This document shows, piece by piece, positions 16,337 to 23,353 of a DNA stretch of 23,354 nucleotides. The stretch spans positions 1 through 23,354 of IMG/VR virus record IMGVR_UViG_3300025101_000199; one strand, given 5' to 3'. Made by a program: the position numbers and the translations under genes. Below the pieces are notes generated by a model, which was not told the DNA's origin, did no database searches, and saw nothing but the letters and a program-made list of their open reading frames with translations. Within the stretch, counting starts at the first letter, position 1; the number at the start of each line of letters is the position of its first letter. Source of the DNA: a virus.

Positions 16337-16352
16337 ATACTATGCATAGTAT
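16337..16352. repeat. 16-bp perfect palindrome at the helicase/polymerase junction
   Basis: ATACTATGCATAGTAT is a perfect dyad spanning the helicase stop codon (16340-16342). With no spacer and AT-rich arms it resembles a dimeric protein-binding site (operator or initiator site) more than an RNA hairpin. A stop codon and C-terminal codons inside it constrain the sequence, but they do not by themselves require symmetry. Confidence 0.5.
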
Positions 16353-17587
16353 CTACCCGTCACATAATCTAGATTACAATGTAAAACTCCATGCCAACCT
16401 GTTAATTTATTCTTGGCAATATTTATATGTCTCTGTTTATCCTCTTCAAACTGCCCTTGAACGTGAGGATTACGAGCCAATAACAATATCAAATCTGCTT
16501 CAGCGGCTTTACCTGTCTTAGAACCTTCAAGCATACTTTGATTTAAAACAACTTTACCTTCTGCTTCTGTAGATAATTGTGATACATAGAACACAACACA
16601 ATTATATACTTTAGCTATCTGTCTTGCGTGAATTACATTTGCTTTTAAGGACTCGTCTTGTCTTACGAACCCTTGCATTGTTGCAAACTTATCACCAACA
16701 TCTACTATTAAAACATCAGGCTTCTCAATCTTACAAACAGTTTCTACATACGACATTTGTTTATCGTGTGTTTCCATTATCTTTATGTTATTATGTACCT
16801 TACCATACAAACTTTTTACCTTTTCATAATCATCATACACATAAGGGTGTGTTGTTCTATACTGCTCATCCGTTGTGTAACCTGATGCTGAAGTTATGTA
16901 TCTTTCTAAAACTCTGTCAGCAGTTTCCTCGTTAACAAGTAGTACACACTTAGCTCCTTGATGGGCAAACCCATTAGGTGATGCAATCAAACTAGCAAGG
17001 AAGGAAGTCTTACCTGTATTAGGTCTTGCACCTACGATAGCAAAGTGTCCAGCGTTGACACCTGGAATCCTCTTAGACAGAGTAGGAATATTAAACTTCC
17101 ATTTATACTTTAGTTTTAAATTAGACAGAACACTATCCATATCAGAGTCGTGCCAATCTAAATTCATATTAGGTGTAAAGTCATCCCCATACTTATCAAG
17201 TATACCACGCAAAGGTTCAAGAGTTGATTGCATACCATTAACATAATCAAACCCCAAGTTAGCTATGTCCTCTCCAACAACTTGCTGGAACAGCTTAGAT
17301 AAAACATCTGAAGCTACATCATTACCCATAGGTTTTTCTGATTTTATATTCCTAAATAACTTAGCATAGTTTTCTTTTTGTGCAGTTGTTAGTGTAGGAT
17401 TTATTGAAATAAAGTATGCTTCAATCTCATCAGGTGTCATAGTTCTTTTAAACTTATCCATTGATTCATCAATAGATTGTTTTATCTTACGAACTTCTTT
17501 ACTAAATAATCTGTCAGGACATTTGCTACCTTTATGCTCATCATAAAATTCTTTATTCATTAAACTTCTGATTAGTGTTAGTTCCAT
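16340..17587 (-). CDS. DnaB-like replicative helicase
   Basis: A 415-residue hexameric helicase of the DnaB/T7 gp4 C-terminal type, which unwinds DNA 5'-3' ahead of the polymerase using NTP. The Walker A is GARPNTGKTS (G186-K193-T194), the catalytic-Glu region LLVNEE follows, Walker B is VLIVDVGD (D296), and YVSQLSTEAEG is the H4/DNA-loop region. The N-terminal 160 residues are a helical domain (LIRSLMNKEFYDEHKGSKCP) without zinc motif, so the primase is a separate protein, encoded immediately upstream with a 10-base overlap. The last codons run into the 16-bp palindrome. In T7 the same two activities are fused in gp4. The RecA-like core fold is certain; that it is hexameric is inferred from the family. 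Confidence 0.92.
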   Translation of the reverse strand: MELTLIRSLMNKEFYDEHKGSKCPDRLFSKEVRKIKQSIDESMDKFKRTMTPDEIEAYFISINPTLTTAQKENYAKLFRNIKSEKPMGNDVASDVLSKLFQQVVGEDIANLGFDYVNGMQSTLEPLRGILDKYGDDFTPNMNLDWHDSDMDSVLSNLKLKYKWKFNIPTLSKRIPGVNAGHFAIVGARPNTGKTSFLASLIASPNGFAHQGAKCVLLVNEETADRVLERYITSASGYTTDEQYRTTHPYVYDDYEKVKSLYGKVHNNIKIMETHDKQMSYVETVCKIEKPDVLIVDVGDKFATMQGFVRQDESLKANVIHARQIAKVYNCVVFYVSQLSTEAEGKVVLNQSMLEGSKTGKAAEADLILLLARNPHVQGQFEEDKQRHINIAKNKLTGWHGVLHCNLDYVTGRYYA

Positions 17588-18363
17588 ACTACCTCTCTAA
17601 TAATATTTATATCGTCTTCATTTTTATATTTTAAATCGTCTTTTAATTTTACTGCTCTAACATTACTCACATAATTTCTTAACTCTTTTACCATCTCTAA
17701 ACTTTTTAACATAGCGTCAGGGTCTAATGCAACAGTAACCGTAGAGAATTTTGAAAGGAGGTGTTTGTGCTTTTCCAAGAGATTTGTTCCTAGTAATGCG
17801 ACCCCAACTATACCGTCAACATTACCTGCAACATTTGCACTAATACAATCCTCCACAACTACTGCCGCATTACCACTACCAAACTGATATGGGAGAGGTG
17901 ACTTACCATATCGTTTCCACTTTGGTAGTTTTCTTGTCAATGCTTTCCCAACAGCATCAACAATTTCGTTTCCATATTTAATAGGAAATACAACTCTATG
18001 TTCTTTAGCATCATACATCAAATCAAATACAGATATACCCCATGTGTTTGTAAATTCTATAACAGCTTGTCTGTTCTCACCAGGTACAACACAATCGGGC
18101 AAATCAAAACTACAATCATCAGTATGTTTTTTATTATACAATGCTACTAAATCCTCTGAAGATAATATAGTTTTCTTTTTTCCTCTAACATTACAAGATA
18201 ACTTATAACAGTTCCAAACTAAATTGCCATCATCATTTGTTATTGTAAATGTATTATACCCACCACAATGAGGACAGTTAGTACGTTTTGTTTCACCTAT
18301 GTTTAAGTCTATATTTTCTATATTCATATTAATATTTTGTAATGTATAAATATTACTTAGCAT
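17578..18363 (-). CDS. DNA primase (zinc-binding plus TOPRIM, T7 gp4 N-terminal-like)
   Basis: A 261-residue primase making RNA primers for lagging-strand synthesis. The N-terminal zinc module has C30-x2-C33 (CPHCGG) and C52-x4-C57 (WNCYKLSC). The RNA-polymerase/TOPRIM part shows VVFPIKYGNEIVDAVGKAL, the catalytic VVVEDCISA (E171) and VALDPDA (D214-x-D216). It matches the N-terminal half of T7 gp4, with the helicase as a separate downstream gene. The start at 18363 overlaps the integrase stop by 11 bases. A second ATG at codon 13 (18327) would also keep all motifs, and neither has a clear SD, so the first 12 residues are uncertain. Confidence 0.9.
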   Translation of the reverse strand: MLSNIYTLQNINMNIENIDLNIGETKRTNCPHCGGYNTFTITNDDGNLVWNCYKLSCNVRGKKKTILSSEDLVALYNKKHTDDCSFDLPDCVVPGENRQAVIEFTNTWGISVFDLMYDAKEHRVVFPIKYGNEIVDAVGKALTRKLPKWKRYGKSPLPYQFGSGNAAVVVEDCISANVAGNVDGIVGVALLGTNLLEKHKHLLSKFSTVTVALDPDAMLKSLEMVKELRNYVSNVRAVKLKDDLKYKNEDDINIIREVVWN

Positions 18364-19243
18364 AATTTTGTCTTTTTGTCAAGGCATTATTTGCTGAATC
18401 GAAAGTATTTTTAATATAAGGTTGTACAGATTGAGGGTGTGCGTGTCCTGTAACTGCCATTATCTGTGTAATATCTACCCCAGCTTCAACCATTTCTGTA
18501 GTTCCTGTCCTTCTCAAATCAGATAATCTTAAATCTCTAGGTAAGTTAGCTTCTATCATAATACGTTTAGCAAATCTTGGTAAAACAAATTCTGAGTAGG
18601 GTAAGAACTTACCTCTATATGGATTAGGTCTTGGTGCAACGTATTCCTGGAATCCAAAATCTTCTTGTTGTTGTTCTAACATACTAAACAACTCATCTGA
18701 TATTGGTAGAAACACTTCTGCTCTACGCTTAGATTGTTCTATGTGTACTCTTTTTCTTGACATATCAAAGTTATCCCATTTTAAAAGTCTCATATCTCCT
18801 AGCCTTTGACACCATTCATATGCCATCTGTGCAATTAAACCTATGTTTCTTGTTTTAAAATCTGAATAGGCTACATCTAAGAAATCTTTTATATGTTCTT
18901 TAGACCATATTACTTTTCTTGATTCCTTTGTTCTTCTTTTAATTGCGGCAAACGGATTAAGTGTCACATATTCCATACGAATACCATGATTAAACACGAC
19001 ACCTGCCATAGTTCTAACATGATTAGCTAATGATATACCTCTATCACACCATTTATTGTATGCAATTTTTGCATACCTTGTTGATAAACTTGTTAGCTTA
19101 ATCTTATTAAACTCTTTTGTTTCAACCTTTGTATCTAAAATTACAGATAATAAATATGTATAATTCTTTTTTGTTTCATTTCGTAAACTTAAATACTCGT
19201 GCGACAAAAGATAATCATCAACTAATTCATGTAAATATTTCAT
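18353..19243 (-). CDS. Tyrosine recombinase / phage integrase
   Basis: A 296-residue tyrosine recombinase for site-specific DNA strand exchange. An N-terminal SAM-like DNA-binding domain (about 1-105) is followed by the catalytic domain: R147 in CQRLGD, likely K172 in EQSKRRAEV, R244 in SDLRRTG, H267 in TGHAH, and nucleophile Y276 in VQPYIK nine residues on. The usual first His of the HxxR box is Ser241, a tolerated variation in some families. Related integrases occur in pelagiphages. It lies inside the replication transcript, between a 23-aa ORF (ATGA overlap) and the primase. No excisionase or repressor and no tRNA-like attachment site is visible beside it, so lysogeny is possible but not shown. 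Confidence 0.92.
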   Translation of the reverse strand: MKYLHELVDDYLLSHEYLSLRNETKKNYTYLLSVILDTKVETKEFNKIKLTSLSTRYAKIAYNKWCDRGISLANHVRTMAGVVFNHGIRMEYVTLNPFAAIKRRTKESRKVIWSKEHIKDFLDVAYSDFKTRNIGLIAQMAYEWCQRLGDMRLLKWDNFDMSRKRVHIEQSKRRAEVFLPISDELFSMLEQQQEDFGFQEYVAPRPNPYRGKFLPYSEFVLPRFAKRIMIEANLPRDLRLSDLRRTGTTEMVEAGVDITQIMAVTGHAHPQSVQPYIKNTFDSANNALTKRQNYAK

Positions 19244-19311
19244 AGGCTTGTCCTAAAATGTAATAGTAAACATATTAAAAAGTACCATCCAAGAAATTCA
19301 AATATAGTCAT
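19240..19311 (-). CDS. 23-aa hydrophobic micro-ORF before the integrase
   Basis: The ATG at 19311 follows directly on the TAG of the upstream gene, with GGAG five bases before it, and the ORF ends in a TGA that overlaps the integrase start as ATGA. The peptide begins MTIFEFLGWYFLICLLLHF and ends with a basic Arg: one likely membrane-spanning helix. Perfect packing between two genes supports real translation. Alternatively it serves only to carry ribosomes to the integrase ATG, which has no good SD of its own. Confidence 0.5.
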   Translation of the reverse strand: MTIFEFLGWYFLICLLLHFRTSL

Positions 19312-19692
19312 CTAATCTCCATACTGTTCTTCTATAAATTTCATAGCAGGGGAATCCAATACCCCTTTAAAATTATCCACATATGCTTTTAGTTGTGGAT
19401 AGCTAGTAAACACTCTATATCTTCTACAATCAAATGTATTATTCAACCATAAACATAATTGGTCATGTCCTAAAACAAAGTATCCTTCGTTTTCTTTGTG
19501 GTCATAAATGTGGTACTCGTGGTTTACATAGTGATGAGAACTTCTTAAATTCCAACCTCTATACGTTCCTTTCCATTGACTTAATTTATATTTTAAAACT
19601 TGTGGATGTTTACCTCTAGCTTTTATTAATATCTCATCTGCATAATAATATCTAGGGTCATCTTTGTCAATATAAACTTTTTTAATAGTCAT
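19312..19692 (-). CDS. Hypothetical protein rich in aromatic residues (126 aa)
   Basis: A 126-residue soluble protein rich in Tyr, Trp and His (DDPRYYYADEIL, QWKGTYRGWNLRSSHHYVNH, HDQLCLWLNNTFDC). Two His-rich patches and two Cys might bind metal but form no recognised motif. GGAGGA lies four bases before the ATG. It directly abuts its neighbours in the early region. The family is not recognised. Confidence 0.65.
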   Translation of the reverse strand: MTIKKVYIDKDDPRYYYADEILIKARGKHPQVLKYKLSQWKGTYRGWNLRSSHHYVNHEYHIYDHKENEGYFVLGHDQLCLWLNNTFDCRRYRVFTSYPQLKAYVDNFKGVLDSPAMKFIEEQYGD

Positions 19693-19881
19693 TTAGTCCT
19701 CCATTATAATTAGATGTTTGTCTATCCAATTAGTAGACACACCATCTTTGATTAATTTATTTTTAAGTAAAGTCTTTAAGTCATTCTCTTCTAGCTTACC
19801 TACTTCTTCATACTCTTCACTATCAACTTTATTAATATCAGTATGTATTTTAAGTTCTCTAACTTCAAATTCCTGGTCCAT
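19693..19881 (-). CDS. Small acidic hypothetical protein (62 aa)
   Basis: A 62-residue acidic protein with a charged N-terminal half and a helix (ENDLKTLLKNKLIKDG) followed by a short strand (HLIIMED). The start overlaps the preceding stop by one base (TAATG) with AAGGAG upstream. No family recognised. Confidence 0.6.
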   Translation of the reverse strand: MDQEFEVRELKIHTDINKVDSEEYEEVGKLEENDLKTLLKNKLIKDGVSTNWIDKHLIIMED

Positions 19882-20117
19882 TACTTTCTCCTTTTAAATT
19901 CATATTTTGCAGTTTCATAGAAGCCTGATATCTTCATATCAAAGCTCGTGATATCACCATAGTTATCTACTAGGTAATCATAAATCATATCAGCTAGGTG
20001 TTCTCTATCTACCTTTTCAAAATCAACTGATGGATTTATTTCATACTTACCTTTTAAAGTGGTAAGCTGTTTCTTGTGATGTTTATGCACATAAACTTCT
20101 TCATCATACTCTGTCAT
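19881..20117 (-). CDS. Small hypothetical protein (78 aa)
   Basis: A 78-residue charged protein: a basic His/Lys-rich N-terminus (YVHKHHKKQLTTLKG), a helix (REHLADMIYDYLVDNYGD) and a C-terminal strand with a basic end. It is built like two other small proteins in this window (11062-11229 and 22219-22404): strand, acidic helix, strand. AAGGAG precedes the ATG. No function is known to me. Confidence 0.6.
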   Translation of the reverse strand: MTEYDEEVYVHKHHKKQLTTLKGKYEINPSVDFEKVDREHLADMIYDYLVDNYGDITSFDMKISGFYETAKYEFKRRK

Positions 20118-20127
20118 ACAATCTCCT

Positions 20128-20382
20128 TTATTGTTTGTTTAATGCTTGAATTAATTCACTCATACTTTTAGTATCTTCTTCCATATCTTTAGCCATCTGT
20201 ATACCAAAGTCATATCCTCTAAGATAAAAAGAATTATCATCTTTTGTTTTATTTTTAACACCGATAATTAAACCATCTCTTACACCTTCATTATATCTTG
20301 CTATGATAAGATTAATTAATACCTCTTTACCTTCAGTAATTTTATCTAGTCTATTACTTATAAACTCATCAATGTTACTCAT
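20128..20382 (-). CDS. Small hypothetical protein with GY...LRGY helices (84 aa)
   Basis: An 84-residue protein with two short helices built as YNEGVRDGLIIG and FYLRGYDFGIQMAKDM, joined by a basic/polar linker. I use the ATG at 20382, which has GGAGGAGAAC directly upstream, not the ATG at 20394, which itself contains that SD. It overlaps the end of the membrane protein gene by eight bases. The LRGY turn recalls the RMF-like protein at 8463-8714, but this is weak. Function unknown. Confidence 0.58.
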   Translation of the reverse strand: MSNIDEFISNRLDKITEGKEVLINLIIARYNEGVRDGLIIGVKNKTKDDNSFYLRGYDFGIQMAKDMEEDTKSMSELIQALNKQ

Positions 20383-20686
20383 GTTCTCCTCCATTGCTAC
20401 GACCTAGACCAGGCTTTGAATACCAATGGTCAAAGTAGTTTGGGTTACGCTTTGCAGTTTCAAATGCCGCAACTGTTAGAACTATGGCTACGATTAATAT
20501 TATATGTATCATAGTTGTAAGACCAAATATCCACATACTACCAAACCACATTGAAAATGCTATGCACCACATCCACGCTAGTAGTTGCATTACCATATGT
20601 CTAACGTGTAAGTCTTGTATATTACTTAGTGGATTGCGTTCATAATTCATAACAACATTCCAACAATCATATATAAATTTACTCAT
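20375..20686 (-). CDS. Small membrane protein with two transmembrane helices (103 aa)
   Basis: A 103-residue protein. Residues about 32-56 (VMQLLAWMWCIAFSMWFGSM and onward) and 58-77 (MIHIILIVAIVLTVAAF) are two membrane helices with a short turn between them. A cytosolic-looking N-terminus carries YERNPLSNIQD and the C-terminus is basic and polar. From memory, small marine phage proteins with NPLS...WMW...FG look alike; none has a known role. Two helices and the size would also fit a holin, but no endolysin neighbours it. The ATG overlaps the methyltransferase end, with GGAGGT upstream. Confidence 0.7.
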   Translation of the reverse strand: MSKFIYDCWNVVMNYERNPLSNIQDLHVRHMVMQLLAWMWCIAFSMWFGSMWIFGLTTMIHIILIVAIVLTVAAFETAKRNPNYFDHWYSKPGLGRSNGGEHE

Positions 20687-22004
20687 TCATACCTCCAAAT
20701 ATATGTGCTACAACATCAACTGTCCAACCGTTGCCTAGCATCTTGTATCGTTGTGTCTTGGACACATGATTAGTGTAGTTGTCAGGAACAGTTTGTAATC
20801 TCTCACACTCAAGTGGTGTCAGCTTTCTGTACAACTCGTCTTGCACTACTACATTATCTTTCTGAACAGTGGTGAGACAATTAGATTTATCTGTATCTGA
20901 TATCTCAATCTGTGGTGTAAAAGGTAATTCTTTCTGACCATCTTTTCTAACACCATTCTCATCAAGTCTACGATTAATAACTCTACCAATCTTAGGTTCT
21001 TTTTCTTGTAAAGCTAAAGTCTTTTTCTTTACACTTGTTAAGAACTCAGAGCTACTACCACCTCTACCAATAGCTTCTGTTAAACAGTTAGCTTTGTTTG
21101 GTGTTGTATTAATCTTACGAATTTTCTCTAGCTGATTATCATTTAATGAAACAATACTAGAATCAATAGCAACCTTCGGTTCTCTATGTCCACCTTGCAT
21201 AGTGGTAAGGGTAGGTGATTTGCCATTGGGTGAGTACACTCTCTTGATAGAATCAAATCCTTTGATGTTAGTTGCTTCACCAACTTGTATAGGCTTCTTT
21301 ACAAATGTTGGTATCTGTCCTTTCCACATAGATGCAGTAAGACAATGTGCCTTATCATCTGTAACTGACTTGACCATATCACCTCTACGTCTACCACACC
21401 ATTTATTATTTAAGTAGTTAGGTATCTCAGAGAATGGTAAGTCTTCTAAGATATCTTTTAAGACTATGCCCTTATCCTGGATTTGTTTATCAAAGGGTAT
21501 GTTAGTCCAATATAACCTACGTCTACTTTGAGCAGAGAACAAACTACTGTTTATCTCAATAGGCTTAACACCTAAATACTTTGTGATAATATCCTCTGAC
21601 TCTTTCTTCATCTTGACATTCTCAAGTAAGAAGTACTTTGGTTGTAGATTATCTTTCAGCCTAACAAACTCAAAGAACAACTTACTGCGAGGGTCTTCAA
21701 AGTTTAACTGCTTACCTGCAAAACTAAATCCTTGGCAAGGTGAACCACCCATAAGTAAATCAATCTTGTGATGTCCTCGACAAGGTGCAACTAACACACC
21801 AATCTCTTTACCTTGTGAAAAACTTTTGCTAGTCCATACTTTAGTTACATCACCTAACTGAACTGTGTTAGGAAAATTCTCTTGTGCAACTTGTATAGCA
21901 TACTTGTCAATCTCACAAGCAAAATAGTTGTGATACTTTATACCAGCCTTGTTGAGTGCTATCTGTCCACAAGACATACCATCAAATAAACTTAATACAT
22001 TCAT
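20679..22004 (-). CDS. dcm: DNA (cytosine-5)-methyltransferase
   Basis: A 441-residue C5-cytosine DNA methyltransferase using S-adenosylmethionine. Motif I LSLFDGMSCG (SAM binding, residues 4-13), motif IV GGSPCQGFS with catalytic C90, motif VI ENV (E128), motif VIII QSRRR (159-163), motif IX KTQRYKMLGNG (416-426) and a short motif X. The long region 200-390, where the target-recognition domain lies, contains four K-x-x-[CT]-L-T units at 218, 262, 304 and 373. No restriction partner lies beside it, so it probably protects phage DNA from host restriction. AAGGAGGT gives a strong start. GC use does not differ visibly from its neighbours. Confidence 0.95.
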   Translation of the reverse strand: MNVLSLFDGMSCGQIALNKAGIKYHNYFACEIDKYAIQVAQENFPNTVQLGDVTKVWTSKSFSQGKEIGVLVAPCRGHHKIDLLMGGSPCQGFSFAGKQLNFEDPRSKLFFEFVRLKDNLQPKYFLLENVKMKKESEDIITKYLGVKPIEINSSLFSAQSRRRLYWTNIPFDKQIQDKGIVLKDILEDLPFSEIPNYLNNKWCGRRRGDMVKSVTDDKAHCLTASMWKGQIPTFVKKPIQVGEATNIKGFDSIKRVYSPNGKSPTLTTMQGGHREPKVAIDSSIVSLNDNQLEKIRKINTTPNKANCLTEAIGRGGSSSEFLTSVKKKTLALQEKEPKIGRVINRRLDENGVRKDGQKELPFTPQIEISDTDKSNCLTTVQKDNVVVQDELYRKLTPLECERLQTVPDNYTNHVSKTQRYKMLGNGWTVDVVAHIFGGMNE

Positions 22005-22217
22005 CTATACCTCCTTTGTAATAGTTTCAATTGCATCTTTACTATGTCCTTCTTTCTCAAGATGTTTCTTAAATATAGTTATCATCTGATAATAAGATTT
22101 TGTCAACTCTTTTAAATCATCTTCTAAGAAACCTATTTGTTTTCTTGCTAGTATTAGTTCACGCCGCAATGATTCCTCAAAAGTATCTTCGTGGTTATTC
22201 CATTCGTAAGTATCCAT
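22005..22217 (-). CDS. Small coiled-coil protein (70 aa)
   Basis: A 70-residue acidic protein made almost wholly of one long helix (ESLRRELILARKQIGFLEDD, then LKELTKSYYQMI) with heptad-like leucines. It directly abuts the methyltransferase and has GGAGGA before its ATG. It resembles short phage helical proteins of unknown function. Confidence 0.6.
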   Translation of the reverse strand: MDTYEWNNHEDTFEESLRRELILARKQIGFLEDDLKELTKSYYQMITIFKKHLEKEGHSKDAIETITKEV

Positions 22218-22218
22218 A

Positions 22219-22404
22219 TTAGTCCTCCTTTACTTCTACTGATACTTCTATATTCCAACTCCAAGACATTAAGTTATCATCATCTGTATAACCTAATTCA
22301 TTTAGTGCATCATACACTATATCAGATATAGTTTCTGTATCTCGTTTGTTTATATTATCGTGTATCTTTTGTACATCTACATCTATAAATTTTGTTTTCA
22401 TCAT
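22219..22404 (-). CDS. Small acidic hypothetical protein (61 aa)
   Basis: A 61-residue acidic protein: strand (KFIDVDVQKI), helix (ETISDIVYDALNELGY), and a strand with Trp (MSWSWNIEVSVEV). It has the same strand-helix-strand outline as the small gene next to the reductase. The ATG overlaps the previous stop as ATGA, with GGGAG upstream; a second ATG follows at once. Confidence 0.6.
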   Translation of the reverse strand: MMKTKFIDVDVQKIHDNINKRDTETISDIVYDALNELGYTDDDNLMSWSWNIEVSVEVKED

Positions 22405-22637
22405 TCATCTCCCCAAAAAGATTTGTTACCTAGTGCTATGTACATTGCTTTAGCACTTGCTAACTCTTGATGTAAGTCGACAGAAAAATTATCATTCTGA
22501 GTATCCTCTAACTCTTCAATTAGATGAGTTAGTGCAACCTCAAGAACATTAACATCTCTCTCAGTTAAATCTGTTAACATTGATAGTTTTAAAACACTAC
22601 CTCCATATAGTGTTTCTTTTGTTTCATATAGTTTCAT
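22401..22637 (-). CDS. Small helical hypothetical protein (78 aa)
   Basis: A 78-residue protein with mostly helical, amphipathic composition (DVNVLEVALTHLIEELED, then LHQELASAKAMYIALGN). No motif recognised. GGAGGGG lies close to the ATG; the stop overlaps the next start (ATGA). Confidence 0.6.
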   Translation of the reverse strand: MKLYETKETLYGGSVLKLSMLTDLTERDVNVLEVALTHLIEELEDTQNDNFSVDLHQELASAKAMYIALGNKSFWGDE

Positions 22638-22653
22638 TCACCCCTCCTGGATT

Positions 22654-22848
22654 TTATTTCTTGATTGGTATTCTACATTTTTCTTCAGATGCTGTCAAGT
22701 CTTGACCTCTTTTATTTATCCAAATGTAACTCCAAGTCTGTTCATTACACTTCTTACCAAACGTAGACACTTGAGGGTCATTGAGTGGTTCAGGCATATA
22801 TGAACACGATATTAATAATAGTGGTAATAATATATATAATAGTTTCAT
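22654..22848 (-). CDS. Small phage lipoprotein (64 aa)
   Basis: A 64-residue protein with a lipoprotein signal peptide: one Lys, a hydrophobic stretch (LLYILLPLLLIS) and lipobox L12-I-S-C15. Ser at +2 suggests sorting to the outer membrane rather than retention in the inner membrane. The mature part has two more Cys (KKCNEQTW, EEKCRIP) that could form a disulphide in the periplasm. The size fits an Rz1-type spanin or a superinfection-exclusion lipoprotein. It is not proline-rich and no Rz-like gene lies beside it, so exclusion or envelope modification early in infection is the better guess. GGAG precedes the ATG. Confidence 0.68.
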   Translation of the reverse strand: MKLLYILLPLLLISCSYMPEPLNDPQVSTFGKKCNEQTWSYIWINKRGQDLTASEEKCRIPIKK

Positions 22849-22849
22849 T

Positions 22850-23353
22850 TTACTTCTCCTCTATGTAAACTCGTAGATGCGTTGATTGTTGTATGTTCTG
22901 CCCATATGCTGTAGCACCAGTGCCTTTGTATTCTTCTTTGATGTGCTGACCTCTTACACGCATCTTATACTTATTAGTATTGAGATACTTCTTTACATTG
23001 TCTATAAACTCTTGTCCTTCAGAGTCATTAGGTATCTCACAAAAATCATATTTAGGATATGACTTTGTAGTCTTATATTTTTCAACCTCAGACTTTAACC
23101 TAGATACTTCTTCCTCTAATTTAAAAACCATTCTAGAGTTTGCATTTTTCTCTAACTGCTGACACTTATTAAATATCATCTCATAGATATCTCTACTAAC
23201 ATAGCCATCAGTTAAATCTCTAATCTTATTTTTATAAGACCTCACTAGATGTATAAAGTCTAACTCCTCCAAGGGTTTAGTAACTCCGTGTATGGTACAG
23301 TTAAACTCATCATACATATCTTTGGGTAGCTTTTTAGTTTCTAACTCTTCATC
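22850..23353 (-). CDS. Hypothetical protein, coiled-coil middle (5' end beyond window)
   Basis: The open frame runs from the right edge of the window without a stop, so the gene probably starts outside it. The first internal ATG (23317) has no SD and the frame upstream of it (DEELETKKLPKD) looks coding. Visible features: a coiled coil in the middle (VFKLEEEVSRLKSEVEKYKT) and a basic C-terminal part (YLNTNKYKMRVRGQHIKEEY, then STHLRVYIEEK). From memory, similar basic ends (RVRG...) occur in small marine phage proteins of unknown function. No enzyme motif is seen. Confidence 0.6.
   Translation of the reverse strand, partial: DEELETKKLPKDMYDEFNCTIHGVTKPLEELDFIHLVRSYKNKIRDLTDGYVSRDIYEMIFNKCQQLEKNANSRMVFKLEEEVSRLKSEVEKYKTTKSYPKYDFCEIPNDSEGQEFIDNVKKYLNTNKYKMRVRGQHIKEEYKGTGATAYGQNIQQSTHLRVYIEEK

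Noticed and set aside
16306-16521. Plus-strand 71-aa open frame over the helicase 3' end
   Set aside because: Antisense to the helicase gene, no SD, no recognisable protein; it contains the palindrome and hairpin instead.
19240-19320. attP site with tRNA 3' end beside the integrase
   Set aside because: The short gap is filled by the 23-aa ORF, and I see no tRNA-like acceptor or T-loop sequence there.
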